Positions 27,079 to 36,283 are shown, counted from the stretch's first letter. The stretch: DNA of 64,000 bases from DATCHW01 sp036508135 (GCA_036508135.1 DATCHW010000010.1:1-64000), one strand, 5' to 3'. The notes: generated from the sequence alone by a model not told the origin. Translations and numbers: made by a program.

Positions 27079-28080
27079 CTAATTGCCTGTCGCTTGTCCG
27101 GCAGTAATTGCTGCAAGATAAACAATATCCTCCACAGAGCATCCTCTTGAAAGGTCATTTATCGGTGCTGCCATTCCCTGGAGTACAGGACCTATTGCCT
27201 CTGCACCTGCAAGTCTCTGAACAAGTTTATAACTTATATTACCCGATTGCAAATCAGGAAAAATCAGGACATTCGCCCTTCCGGCAATCTTGCTATCGGG
27301 GCATTTCTTCTTACCAATTGATTCTATTATTGCCGCATCTGCCTGCAGTTCTCCGTCAATCTTAAGACCCGGCTCCATCTCTTTTGCAATTTTTGTTGCA
27401 TTTATTACCTTATCACACATTTCATGCTTGGCACTGCCTTTAGTTGAAAAGCTAAGCATTGCTACTCTTGGTTCAAAACCTCCGATTACTCTTGCGGTCT
27501 TTGCTGAACACAAAGCTATCTCGGCGAGTTCCTTTTCATTCGGATTCGGATGGACTGCACAGTCAGCAAATACTAAAATTCCGTTCTCACCGAAGTTTAC
27601 ATCATTCAAAAGCATAAAAAACGCGCCTGATACCACACTTATTCCGGGTTGTGTCTTCACAAATTGGAATGCCGGTCTGAGCACATCGCCTGTTGCATTC
27701 ATCGCTCCTGCTACTTCGCCATCTGCCTCGCCGAACTTTATAAGCATAGTTGCAAGATACAAAGGATTATCCAGAAGTTTCATTGCATCTTCCTTTGTCA
27801 AACCTTTACTTTTTCTCATCTCCGCCATTTTTTCAGCATATTCCTCTTTCATATCAAAACTCGTTGAATCAATAATGTTTGCCTTTTCTATATTTGAGAG
27901 ATTATTTTTGGCGGCAAATTTCAATACATCTTCACGGTTTCCGATCAATATAATATCAGCAATTTCATTTTTGATTAATTCTTCTGCTGCTTTTATTGTT
28001 CGTTCTTCGAAAGATTCCGGTAATACGATTCGCTTAAAATGTTTTTTTGCGTTTGAAATAATTCTTTCTTTGAATTCCAT
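27079..28080 (-). CDS. pta: Phosphate acetyltransferase
   Basis: This 333-residue protein of the short Pta type contains GAMNATGDVLRPAFQFVKT near residue 125, NPNEKELAEIA near 185, and VLQGMAAPINDLSRGCSVEDI near the C-terminus. It converts acetyl-CoA and phosphate to acetyl phosphate and CoA. The start is ATG 28080 rather than 28164, because the family N-terminus (MEFKERIISNAKKH) begins there and AGGAGA lies 7 bases upstream. It precedes the hydroxyacyl-CoA dehydrogenase and ackA on the same strand, with 93 bases between. Confidence 0.94.
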   Translation of the reverse strand: MEFKERIISNAKKHFKRIVLPESFEERTIKAAEELIKNEIADIILIGNREDVLKFAAKNNLSNIEKANIIDSTSFDMKEEYAEKMAEMRKSKGLTKEDAMKLLDNPLYLATMLIKFGEADGEVAGAMNATGDVLRPAFQFVKTQPGISVVSGAFFMLLNDVNFGENGILVFADCAVHPNPNEKELAEIALCSAKTARVIGGFEPRVAMLSFSTKGSAKHEMCDKVINATKIAKEMEPGLKIDGELQADAAIIESIGKKKCPDSKIAGRANVLIFPDLQSGNISYKLVQRLAGAEAIGPVLQGMAAPINDLSRGCSVEDIVYLAAITAGQATGN

Positions 28081-28345
28081 TTTTAAATCTCCTGTAATTT
28101 TAATATTTTCCCAAATAACGCATTCAGGCTTTCTATAAGGAAAGTGATTTAGCGTATATTTCAATCAGAAAATAAATATTTTAAACGCTACTTTAAACGT
28201 AAAATTTCAGTTGATAAGTATAAAGTCGCTAATAACATGAAAATCATATTTAATTTTGTCTCTATTAAAACTCTCGAATTGCATTGAAAGGACAGTTTAT
28301 TAAAAGTAATTTCTAAATGAAATAAAAATTTAATGGAGGTTCATT

Positions 28346-29857
28346 TTGAAAAGATTATTAATAATTCCGGTCTTTTTTCTAATATTACTGAATCTATCTT
28401 ATTCTGGTTACACTACTCCCGGAACAGGGAGAAGCTGGACTCTGGATAGTCTTGTTGCTTATTCAGGCGGTACTATTACTTTTGGTTCAGGTGCTTATTT
28501 GTTAAACGGCGATTCTTTAATTGTTTCCAGAACAGATACACTTAAAATATTTACTAATATAAGACTAAATTTCAATTCACTTAGCATACTTTACGTAAAA
28601 GGTACATTGATAATAAATCCACCGGATTCTGTAAAATTTTCCGTAGCGGATACGACACTCAGATTTAAGGGTATGGTACTTGATTCAGCTAATTCTTCTG
28701 TTTTACGAAAATTAATTTTCGAATATGCAAACTGCATCAATATACTGGATTGCAGTCCATTAATTGATAGCTGCACATTAAGAAATAATTATTATTATGC
28801 AACAGGAATGAAAAGTGGAGTAATATCACTTTTCAGGTCAAATGCAATAATTTCAAATTGCAAAATATTTAATAATATCAGGGCTGCAATTGTCGGTGGA
28901 GCAAATATAGCAAACTCTCCAACTATTATTAATAATTTGTTTTATGGTAATAATATCTCGAACTATAATACCCCTCAAATCAATCTTGGTTCAGGAGGAA
29001 CTTCTCCCATTATTATCAGGAACAATTATATACTAAGAGCATCAACAAATTCCGGTGCCATTGCATTTCTTCCAACAGGTGGCATACCTTCATTGATAAT
29101 TGAAAACAATATTATTAAAAACAACCGTTACGGCATAGCTCTGCTCGCTGGAAGTATAAATGCAATTATCAACAATAACATTATTGACAGTAATAACATA
29201 CAAGGTAGTCCCTCCCTGGGAGGCAGCGGACTGAATTTCGCAGGTGGATGGACTACATCAAGCGTTATTTGCACAAAGAACACAATCAGATGGAATCTGT
29301 GGGGAGTGACAATCCAAAACACAGCAAAACCAAATTTAGGAAATCTATCGAATTCCGATACTACAGATGACGGATTAAATACGATTTATGGAAATGGGAA
29401 TACAGGAGCAATATATGACCTTTACAACAACACACCTGACTCTATAAAAGCAGAAAATAATTACTGGGGTACTACGATTATAGATTCCGTAGAAGCACAT
29501 ATCTTCCATAAACCGGACAGTTCCGCACTTGGCTTTGTAGATTATATCCCAATTTCGACTATAACGGGAATTGGGAACACACAAATCCGAATTGACTCAT
29601 ACGAAATGCTTGAAGTTTTTCCGAATCCATATAATCCGAGTGTAACCATAAAATTCAACATCCATACACCGGGATTTGTGAAGATGCGAGTTTACGATAT
29701 GCTTGGACGCGAAGTACATTCTATATTAAACGAAAATCTACAGTCTGGAACATACGAAAGAAACTGGAACTCAGCTAATCTGGCAAGTGGAATTTATATT
29801 ATTAGTCTTGTAACACAGGAACGCACATTTGCAAAACGGATTGCAGTGATAAAATAG
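28346..29857 (+). CDS. Secreted right-handed beta-helix protein with T9SS sorting domain
   Basis: This 503-residue protein starts at TTG with GGAGG 6 bases upstream. A signal peptide (residues 3-20) precedes repeating asparagine-rich strands (NNLFYGNNIS, NNYILRAS, NNIIKNNRYGI, NNIIDSNNI) typical of a parallel beta-helix. The last 85 residues form a type A type IX sorting domain (EVFPNPYNPSVTIKFNI, LGREV, SGIYIISLVT, FAKRIAVIK). The protein is thus predicted to be exported through the outer membrane and attached to the surface or released. The cargo function (adhesin or glycan-binding) is not clear. A terminator follows. Confidence 0.88.
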   Translation: MKRLLIIPVFFLILLNLSYSGYTTPGTGRSWTLDSLVAYSGGTITFGSGAYLLNGDSLIVSRTDTLKIFTNIRLNFNSLSILYVKGTLIINPPDSVKFSVADTTLRFKGMVLDSANSSVLRKLIFEYANCINILDCSPLIDSCTLRNNYYYATGMKSGVISLFRSNAIISNCKIFNNIRAAIVGGANIANSPTIINNLFYGNNISNYNTPQINLGSGGTSPIIIRNNYILRASTNSGAIAFLPTGGIPSLIIENNIIKNNRYGIALLAGSINAIINNNIIDSNNIQGSPSLGGSGLNFAGGWTTSSVICTKNTIRWNLWGVTIQNTAKPNLGNLSNSDTTDDGLNTIYGNGNTGAIYDLYNNTPDSIKAENNYWGTTIIDSVEAHIFHKPDSSALGFVDYIPISTITGIGNTQIRIDSYEMLEVFPNPYNPSVTIKFNIHTPGFVKMRVYDMLGREVHSILNENLQSGTYERNWNSANLASGIYIISLVTQERTFAKRIAVIK

Positions 29858-29880
29858 GTCTGAATTAAAAAATTAATCGT

Positions 29881-29912
29881 AAGCCTGTGTATAAATGCAC
29901 GGGCTTTTTTTT
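29881..29912 (+). terminator. Rho-independent terminator after the beta-helix gene
   Basis: AAGCCTGTG and CACGGGCTT form a 9-bp stem with one G-T pair around an 8-base loop, followed by eight T. It is placed between the convergent secreted protein and recombinase genes. On the minus strand the run of T is not present, so it acts mainly on the plus strand. Confidence 0.9.
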
Positions 29913-29928
29913 AATGTGAATTTTAATA

Positions 29929-30921
29929 TTAAGCTTTAGGATGAGCCTGTTTATAAATCTTCTTCAGCTTCTCTGGGGTTATATGTGTATAGAGTTGCGT
30001 TGTGGAGAGGCTTTCGTGCCCTAACAGGTCTTTTACTGCTCTTATATCAGCACCATTATCCAGAAGATGAGTGGCAAAAGAATGCCTTAGTATATGAGGT
30101 GATTTTTTCTTTGATTCCGATACCTTAGCCATATTCCTCGTAATCATTCTGTAAAGATTCATAGGATAAAGTTTATTACCCTTTTGGTTCAGAAAAAGAA
30201 AATCGGATTTTTTAATGTTACAAATTTCTCTTATCTGTAAATAATCCTTAACAGATAATTCTGCTTTTTTTCCGAACGGAATAATTCTTATTTTATTACC
30301 TTTCCCTGTTACCTTCACCGTCTTGTTCCTAAAATTTACATCATTGATCTTCAGATTGATAAGCTCGGATAACCTCATACCTGTGCTGTAAAACAGTTCG
30401 ATAACAGCTTTATCGAGAATTTTCAGATTAATTGAATTCATGTCATCCAGCAAACCTGACATTTCATTTTGGGAAAAGAAATATGGAATTTTCTTTTTTT
30501 GTTTCGGGAAGATCAATGAAGATGCTGAATTTTTATCTACGTATTTTTTCCGCTTAAGATATTTGAAGAATGCTTTTAGTGTTGATATCTTTCTCGAGAT
30601 TGATTTCGTAGAGTAATCCCGCCGGAAATTCTTAGGACGTTTATTTATTTTATTTGCACGGTCGAAAAGTTCTGAAACAAATGATTTAAGGAGATTTACA
30701 TCAATATCATTAATGCCGTATGATTGTTCTAAGATTTCCGGAGTCTGAATTTTACGATCTGTCTTTGTATGTGATATGTTTGCATTTAAAGAAGTATTCA
30801 AAAACATTTCAAGTTGATGAAGATCATTTTTATAGGATATTAAAGTATTTTCAGAATAATTCTTAGATACTCTTAAGTAGTTCAAAAACTCATCAACATA
30901 TTCTTTGAAAAGCTTTTTCAA
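29929..30921 (-). CDS. Tyrosine recombinase XerC/XerD family
   Basis: This 330-residue site-specific recombinase has an N-terminal SAM-like DNA-binding domain (to about residue 145) and a catalytic domain. The catalytic Arg is in TGMRLSEL, the Lys in VTGKGNKIR, HILRHSFATHLL carries His and Arg, LLGHESLSTTQLYTH the second His and the Tyr nucleophile. The length exceeds the usual 300 residues because of about 30 extra residues near 45-75. XerC/XerD resolve chromosome dimers at dif. It is 6 bases downstream of topA. Which of the two paralogues it is cannot be decided here. Confidence 0.92.
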   Translation of the reverse strand: MKKLFKEYVDEFLNYLRVSKNYSENTLISYKNDLHQLEMFLNTSLNANISHTKTDRKIQTPEILEQSYGINDIDVNLLKSFVSELFDRANKINKRPKNFRRDYSTKSISRKISTLKAFFKYLKRKKYVDKNSASSLIFPKQKKKIPYFFSQNEMSGLLDDMNSINLKILDKAVIELFYSTGMRLSELINLKINDVNFRNKTVKVTGKGNKIRIIPFGKKAELSVKDYLQIREICNIKKSDFLFLNQKGNKLYPMNLYRMITRNMAKVSESKKKSPHILRHSFATHLLDNGADIRAVKDLLGHESLSTTQLYTHITPEKLKKIYKQAHPKA

Positions 30922-30927
30922 AGTAGA

Positions 30928-33258
30928 TCAATTTAGAGTTTGTACTTCTGAATCCTCTTTAATTTTTGCTTTGCAAACGGGACATTCCAGAAAGTTACCA
31001 TCTTTATTGGTTACTTTTTTAACAAGATAACCATTCTTACAGCTTTCGCATTCCTGAATTACAGGTTCATAATTTGAAATGAAATCGCAATTTGGATATT
31101 TAGAGCATCCATAAAATACTCTCCTCATCCTTCCGCCCTTCCTTTCAATGATTTCACCTTCTGCGCATTTTGGACATTTAATGCCCAGTGTAAAAGGTTT
31201 GACCCCATTACATTTAGGATAGTTTGAACATCCGTAGAACTTACCGAACTTCCCTACTCTTAGAATCATGCCCGCTCCGCACTTTTCGCAAACCATATTC
31301 GTTGAATGGTCTGTAATGATCTCATTTGCATCATCCTTTATCAACGGCATAGCTGCACTGCATTTCGGATAACTCTCGCATGACAGGAATAAACCGTTTC
31401 TGCTCCACTTCTTTATCATCTTTGCACCTGTTTCTTTTCCACATTCGGGGCAATCTATATCTGTCTTTTCTATCAATTGCAGTTTGATATCTTTTACTAT
31501 TTTTTCTGCTGTAAGTAAATCTTTATAAAACGGATGGTAAAAGTCATGTAGAACGTCTGAATAAGTAGCTTTATTATTAGCAATAGTATCCAGTTCCTCT
31601 TCCATCTTCGCAGTAAATTGATAATCGATAACATCAAAAAAATATTTTGCAAGAACTCCGTTGACAGCCATTCCAAGATCAGTAGCAAAAAGTCTCTTTT
31701 CTTTAAGGTCAACATATTTCCTGTCTACAACAGTTGAAACTATTAGCGCAAATGTACTTGGTCTTCCGATACCTAATGCATCGAGCTGCTTTATAAGACT
31801 GCTTTCGGTATATCTTGGTGGTGGATTAGTGAAATGCTGCTCTTTAATCATACTAATAGACTTAAGAATATCGTTGATCGCAAGATCCAACGGGAGTGAA
31901 GGATTATCTTCTTCTTCATCTTTGACGATATCTTCACTCAGGTCTTCAAATAATTTCAAATAGCCTGCAAATTTGATTTCTGAACCTGTTGCTCGGAAGA
32001 AATATTTATGCTGACTCGTCCCCATACTTATTGAATCAATAATTATAGTCTTTTGAGTCATTATAGCCGGAGACATTTGTGAAGCCAGAAAACGATTTCG
32101 TATCAATGTGTATAAAGCAATCAAATCTTTATCAAGTTTTTTCAAATCTTCGGGTTTGATATTCACATCTGTAGGTCTAATTGCTTCGTGTGCATCCTGA
32201 ACATTTGCTTTTTTCTTAGTTGATTTTTTAATGCTATTATCAACAAGATATTCTTTACCATAATTTTTTTCTATATAATCTGCTGCAGCTTTTTGTGCAT
32301 CAAGACTTATCCTTGTAGAATCCGTTCGCATATATGTAATGAGACCAATATTACCTTCACCTTTATGTATTTCAATCCCTTCATACAACTTTTGAGCAAG
32401 AGACATTGTCCTTTTAGGTGCAAAACCGAGTTTTGAAGAGGCAGACTGCTGTAGACTGCTTGTTATAAAAGGAACAGGTGCAGTGCGTCTTACTTCTTTG
32501 ACGATAATATCACTAATCCTGAATTTACAGTTTTTTAACTCTTCCAGAATTTTATAAGCTTCATCGATATTTCTTACCCGGGGTTCTTCACCATTAAACT
32601 TAAGATTTTCACCATTAATTTTAAAAAGTTTTGCATTAAATGATTTGGAATTTGCCGAAGTCTTAATAAAAGTACCATGAATTGACCAATATTCTTTTGG
32701 AGTAAATTGTTCTATTTCAAGTTCACGTTCACATATAAGTTTTAGTGCAACAGACTGAACCCTGCCTGCAGAAAGACCGTAATAAAAAACTTTCCAGAGA
32801 AAAGGACTGAGTTTATATCCCAGTAATCTATCCATAACCCTTCTTGCAGTCTGAGATTCGACGAGATGATAATCAATTTTGCGTGGATGCTTCATTGCAT
32901 TCTCGACACCGCTTTTTGTAATTTCATTAAAAAGGACTCTGAATATATTAGGATTAATCTTCACTATCTCATCTGCAACATCAGCACCGATTGCCTCCCC
33001 TTCACGATCCGGATCTGTTGCAATGAATACTTTTTCTGAACCTTTCGCGGCACTTTGTATAACTTTTAAAATTTTATGTTTTCCTTCGATAATTTCAAAT
33101 GTAGGTTCAAAGTTTTTCTCGAAATCCACACTCAATTTACTTTTAGGCAGATTTTTTATGTGTCCTACGGAAGCCTCAACTATATAATCTGTTCCAAGAT
33201 ATTTCTTTATTGTTTTAGCTTTTGAAGGCGATTCTACTATTACTAAATATTTACTCAT
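30928..33258 (-). CDS. topA: DNA topoisomerase I
   Basis: This 776-residue type IA topoisomerase has a Toprim domain (VIVESPSKAKTI near the N-terminus, ATDPDREGEAIGADVA near 85), the active Tyr in LITYMRTDSTRIS near 315, and RPSTFALIVSTV near 500. The C-terminal part from about residue 600 carries several four-Cys zinc ribbons (CPECGKETG, CEKCGAGM, CPKCAEGEI, CESCKNGY). It relaxes negative supercoils. It is transcribed after ybeY (12-base gap) and before the Xer recombinase (6-base gap). Confidence 0.97.
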   Translation of the reverse strand: MSKYLVIVESPSKAKTIKKYLGTDYIVEASVGHIKNLPKSKLSVDFEKNFEPTFEIIEGKHKILKVIQSAAKGSEKVFIATDPDREGEAIGADVADEIVKINPNIFRVLFNEITKSGVENAMKHPRKIDYHLVESQTARRVMDRLLGYKLSPFLWKVFYYGLSAGRVQSVALKLICERELEIEQFTPKEYWSIHGTFIKTSANSKSFNAKLFKINGENLKFNGEEPRVRNIDEAYKILEELKNCKFRISDIIVKEVRRTAPVPFITSSLQQSASSKLGFAPKRTMSLAQKLYEGIEIHKGEGNIGLITYMRTDSTRISLDAQKAAADYIEKNYGKEYLVDNSIKKSTKKKANVQDAHEAIRPTDVNIKPEDLKKLDKDLIALYTLIRNRFLASQMSPAIMTQKTIIIDSISMGTSQHKYFFRATGSEIKFAGYLKLFEDLSEDIVKDEEEDNPSLPLDLAINDILKSISMIKEQHFTNPPPRYTESSLIKQLDALGIGRPSTFALIVSTVVDRKYVDLKEKRLFATDLGMAVNGVLAKYFFDVIDYQFTAKMEEELDTIANNKATYSDVLHDFYHPFYKDLLTAEKIVKDIKLQLIEKTDIDCPECGKETGAKMIKKWSRNGLFLSCESYPKCSAAMPLIKDDANEIITDHSTNMVCEKCGAGMILRVGKFGKFYGCSNYPKCNGVKPFTLGIKCPKCAEGEIIERKGGRMRRVFYGCSKYPNCDFISNYEPVIQECESCKNGYLVKKVTNKDGNFLECPVCKAKIKEDSEVQTLN

Positions 33259-33270
33259 CAGTTATTAATA

Positions 33271-33822
33271 TTAAAAATTGTAAGTTAACCTATAGATGTC
33301 TTTTGAAACTTGTGTCTTTAAAAATTGTTTCAAATATTGATTTTCTTTTTTTCTCATAAGCAATTTTTGTTTCATCGTTTTATCTTCGTATCCGCATAAA
33401 TGGAGTAATCCATGAATAATAACCCGGAACAGCTCAGATTCATAATCAACATCATATTTCTTTGCATTATTTATTATAGAATCCATTGATATCAAAACAT
33501 CGGCATCAATATAGTCTTTTTCAGGATAATAAAAAGTAATTATATCTGTATAATAATTATGAGAAAGATATTTTTTGTTATATTCCAGTATTTCTTCATC
33601 GCTGCAAAATAAAAAATTAATGCAACCAAAATTCTTCTTTTCTTTTAATACAATTTCCTCAATTATTATAACAATAATTTTCTTTAAAATATTTCTTTTG
33701 AAAATTAATTTACGATTATAATTTACATCAATATTAACATTTGCTTTTTTTTTCTTTTGTGTTTGCAAAGAGGATATTTCTCCGTAGAATTTAGTATAAA
33801 GTCTCGGCAACAGAAAGAGCAA
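33271..33822 (-). CDS. ybeY: Endoribonuclease YbeY (Bacteroidota type)
   Basis: This protein of up to 183 residues has the YbeY core: NFLFCSDEEILEYNKKYLSHNYYTDIITF near residues 69-97 and the metal motif HGLLHLCGYED (137-147). His137 and His141 are kept; the canonical third His is Asp147, a substitution I associate with Bacteroidota-type YbeY. The enzyme is involved in 16S rRNA 3' maturation and ribosome quality control. The start is uncertain: the given ATG overlaps the upstream gene by 32 bases, and the first 25 to 30 residues do not resemble the family, so a later non-ATG start is possible. Confidence 0.9.
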   Translation of the reverse strand: MLFLLPRLYTKFYGEISSLQTQKKKKANVNIDVNYNRKLIFKRNILKKIIVIIIEEIVLKEKKNFGCINFLFCSDEEILEYNKKYLSHNYYTDIITFYYPEKDYIDADVLISMDSIINNAKKYDVDYESELFRVIIHGLLHLCGYEDKTMKQKLLMRKKENQYLKQFLKTQVSKDIYRLTYNF

Positions 33823-34225
33823 CAGCAGATATAAGCTTTTCCGAGTTAAGATTTGCGAAATTCTTCCGTAAAGAAGATAGACTTACGTTAGAATAGAGAG
33901 AGCAATCTCCTTGCTTTGTTATTATCAAGCCTGATATTTTGCTCCCGTTCTTAGAGATAAAAATGACTTCCCCGAGTAATGAACTTATTATAAACTTATC
34001 GCAAGACTGCAATTGAAAATGGCTATTATTCGTGTAAACAGAAACCAAAATGGATTTAACGCCATCGATGATTAGTTCGAGACTAATATCTGTTTTTGAT
34101 TTTACATTCTTTATATTCGCACTTATGGAACTATCATTCCTGATAAATTTTGCGCCAAAAAAACTTTCGATCTTTTTAATATTTACAGAAGTAAGAATAT
34201 TATTATTTATCTTTTTCTTCAACAA
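33791..34225 (-). CDS. Hypothetical protein, no family recognised
   Basis: This 144-residue protein has no signal peptide, membrane segment or Cys-rich motif. It is moderately rich in Ser, Ile and Lys and reads as an alternating strand pattern (SLELIIDGVKSILVSVY, FIISSLLGEVIFISK, KISGLIITKQGDC) followed by a C-terminal helix (LNSEKLISAVALSVAETLY), so a compact alpha/beta domain is likely. It overlaps ybeY by 32 bases and lies 87 bases from the gamma carbonic anhydrase gene. Its position close to the E2/JAMM pair makes it a candidate partner, but it lacks a C-terminal Gly-Gly. Confidence 0.7.
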   Translation of the reverse strand: MLKKKINNNILTSVNIKKIESFFGAKFIRNDSSISANIKNVKSKTDISLELIIDGVKSILVSVYTNNSHFQLQSCDKFIISSLLGEVIFISKNGSKISGLIITKQGDCSLYSNVSLSSLRKNFANLNSEKLISAVALSVAETLY

Positions 34226-34312
34226 TCCACTTTTAATCTAAATACAGTGATAGAATTAACTTTTAAAATTTAAATTACTAATAAAAATATATATATGAAA
34301 TCTCAATTTCAA

Positions 34313-34849
34313 TTATTTAACATTTTTGTCCGGGTTATATCCATTTTTCTTGTAATTATTTACGTACATTAGATAGTTCTCGGAACTTTGCTTTATTTTA
34401 TCTATTTCAGCAACTGTTAAATCCCTGATAATCTTACCCGGAACACCTGCTACTAATACCCCTTCGGGCACTATGAAATTCTCTTTTATGAGAGTACCTG
34501 CAGCGATGAATGAATTTGAATTTATCGTACAATTATCAAGTAGAATAGCCCCAATACCAATCAATACAAGATCTTTTACATTACAGCCGTGAATTACTAC
34601 ACCGTGCCCTATTGTCACTTCTTTTCCGATAACTAGCGGATATTTTTTATAAGTTACGTGTAAAATGCTGCCATCCTGAATATTCGTATTCTCTCCTATC
34701 CTGATATAATTGACATCACCTCTAATGATGGCATTAAACCAAACGCTGACATTCTTTTCAAGTACAACATCTCCGATAACGTAAGCTCCGTCGCAAATAA
34801 AAACGCTTTTATCAATTTTAGGATAAATATTCAAATATGGTAATATCAT
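34313..34849 (-). CDS. Gamma carbonic anhydrase-like hexapeptide-repeat protein
   Basis: This 178-residue left-handed beta-helix protein has isoleucine/valine hexapeptide repeats (FICDGAYVIGDVVLEKNVSV, IIRGDVNYIRIGENTNIQDG). The conserved metal-site residues include the His of SILHVT and the two of TIGHGVVIHGC. The closest families are YrdA/PaaY and gamma carbonic anhydrases. The enzymatic activity of YrdA-type members is often uncertain. It begins 1 base after the E2-like gene ends, so they are probably in one transcript. Confidence 0.88.
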   Translation of the reverse strand: MILPYLNIYPKIDKSVFICDGAYVIGDVVLEKNVSVWFNAIIRGDVNYIRIGENTNIQDGSILHVTYKKYPLVIGKEVTIGHGVVIHGCNVKDLVLIGIGAILLDNCTINSNSFIAAGTLIKENFIVPEGVLVAGVPGKIIRDLTVAEIDKIKQSSENYLMYVNNYKKNGYNPDKNVK

Positions 34850-34850
34850 A

Positions 34851-35411
34851 TTAAAATAAATTAATTTCTATTTGTTTTCCTTCTTCCGTATCATTATATG
34901 TTCTGTGAGCTTTCCTCAGTTCAGTATTGTCAAGAGGGAAAAGATTTATGTTTTCTCTTGCCCATTTTGCAGCTATCCCATTAAGAGGGCTTTTTACATT
35001 ATAAGTTTTATATTGAATCATTTCTCCGATTTTATAAATAATATCTGCCAAATCTTCTCCGGGAGCCCAGTAATCGCCTATGCATATTTCATGCGGATAT
35101 GCTGATCTAAAATTAGGATGAAAAATATCTGTTTTGATAATACTCATCGGTTTATATCTTGGATAATTTATATGAAGTTCAATATCTACTTTATGTTCGA
35201 ATATCTCAAGAAATATTTTATTATCTGCAGTAGATTTTGGTGATAATGCTATACTCTTAATTCCTGAATAAACGACAGTATATTTTTCAGGAGGATAAAC
35301 ATCATTAGTATAAAAAATATTAATAAATTGATGATACTTGAACTCTTCTTCAATTTTTTTTAAATCCGATAATAGTCTTCTATTTCTCGGGTTCACGCTA
35401 TTCAATACCAT
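34851..35411 (-). CDS. E2 ubiquitin-conjugating enzyme-like protein (UBC fold)
   Basis: This 186-residue protein carries the UBC landmarks in the expected order. A Tyr-Pro strand INYPRYKPMSII lies near 81-92, the HPN motif at 98-100, the putative catalytic Cys110 in HEICIG, Trp115 in YWAPGEDLADII, and SPLN at 141-144 followed by helices. In eukaryotic E2s the HPN Asn and the Cys 8 to 12 residues later form the thioester site; both are intact. The gene overlaps the JAMM gene by 14 bases. No E1 or ubiquitin-like gene is seen within the window. Prokaryotic E2 plus JAB pairs are known from comparative genomics; whether this one conjugates a protein or lipid tag is inference. Confidence 0.8.
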   Translation of the reverse strand: MVLNSVNPRNRRLLSDLKKIEEEFKYHQFINIFYTNDVYPPEKYTVVYSGIKSIALSPKSTADNKIFLEIFEHKVDIELHINYPRYKPMSIIKTDIFHPNFRSAYPHEICIGDYWAPGEDLADIIYKIGEMIQYKTYNVKSPLNGIAAKWARENINLFPLDNTELRKAHRTYNDTEEGKQIEINLF

Positions 35412-36258
35412 TATTTATTTTAATAGAATCCTGTTTATTTAATTGATTAATCATCAAGTCATTTACCTTTAATTCAATTTTTTCTATAGAATTCTTTAAT
35501 ACTTTCCATTGTGAATTATTTTCATCCAAATCCTCTATTCGTGATTTGAGTACATTATTATCGAGAATCAACAAAACTGTGATAATGACATTGATTATCA
35601 AAGCTAAAGCTAAGAAATAAAATTTGTTTTTGCTAACTGTAAAAATATTTTTTTTAGAGGTTATTTTCTCTTTTGTTATTGAATTATTTAATTCTATGGA
35701 AGTTTTGATATTATCATTTATTATATAATATCCTTCGGATTTAATAATTTTATCTTCTTTCCAGTTAAAAAAGGCTTTTTCATTATTAACGGGGTCAAAT
35801 ACATAAGCAACCATAAATCTATCTCTGAAAAAATTTTCCTGGATGAAAATATCATATCCTGATAGAAATACCCTATGCCCGGGATGAGAATGAAACCAAC
35901 CAAGGATAACTTTATTGTTATAATATTTATCGAGTTCATCATTTATTTCCTGCCAGGTGTCGTGAGTAAATGTTAGTTTTGAAATCCCTGAAATTGTTTT
36001 TTCTGCAATTATAAAATTATCTGATATAATAAATAATTGTCCGAAATCGTCTTTAAATACATTACCGATTAAAACCCCACCGCACTCATTTGATTTATCG
36101 GTGGAAAGATAAGCATCAATATCTTCAATCGTACTTTTTCGAATGAAGATTCTTAAATCTCCATCAGCCGGAATAATACCGGCAATTTCTGAATTAACAG
36201 GAAAATCAGAAAATTCAAATCTATCCTCTGAATCAGATATTTTAGAATTATTATTCAA
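35398..36258 (-). CDS. Membrane-anchored JAMM/MPN-domain metalloprotease (JAB-like)
   Basis: This 286-residue protein has an N-terminal Mov34/MPN domain with a complete JAMM motif: Glu58 in ECGGVLIG, His123 and His125 in FHSHPG, then Ser133 and Asp136 spaced exactly as H-x-H-x7-S-x2-D. One membrane segment (about residues 213-232) follows, then a coiled-coil tail (237-275). JAMM domains remove ubiquitin-like tags or process Ubl precursors. A C-terminal membrane anchor with coiled coil is unusual for prokaryotic JAB proteins. It is encoded 25 bases after a BtuG-like lipoprotein gene and overlaps the E2-like gene by 14 bases, so the two proteins probably act together. Confidence 0.88.
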   Translation of the reverse strand: MNNNSKISDSEDRFEFSDFPVNSEIAGIIPADGDLRIFIRKSTIEDIDAYLSTDKSNECGGVLIGNVFKDDFGQLFIISDNFIIAEKTISGISKLTFTHDTWQEINDELDKYYNNKVILGWFHSHPGHRVFLSGYDIFIQENFFRDRFMVAYVFDPVNNEKAFFNWKEDKIIKSEGYYIINDNIKTSIELNNSITKEKITSKKNIFTVSKNKFYFLALALIINVIITVLLILDNNVLKSRIEDLDENNSQWKVLKNSIEKIELKVNDLMINQLNKQDSIKINNGIE

Positions 36259-36283
36259 TTAAATTTGATTTATTAATAAATTA

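Noticed and set aside
27290..28138. Long open frame of 282 codons on the plus strand opposite pta
   Set aside because: It is a shadow of pta, whose protein is fully conserved; the antisense translation is Ser/Ala/Phe-rich and resembles no family.
28081..28345. Possible small RNA or regulatory element in the gap between pta and the beta-helix gene
   Set aside because: I see no conserved motif, stable hairpin or open frame in it; only the GGAGG before the TTG start is meaningful.
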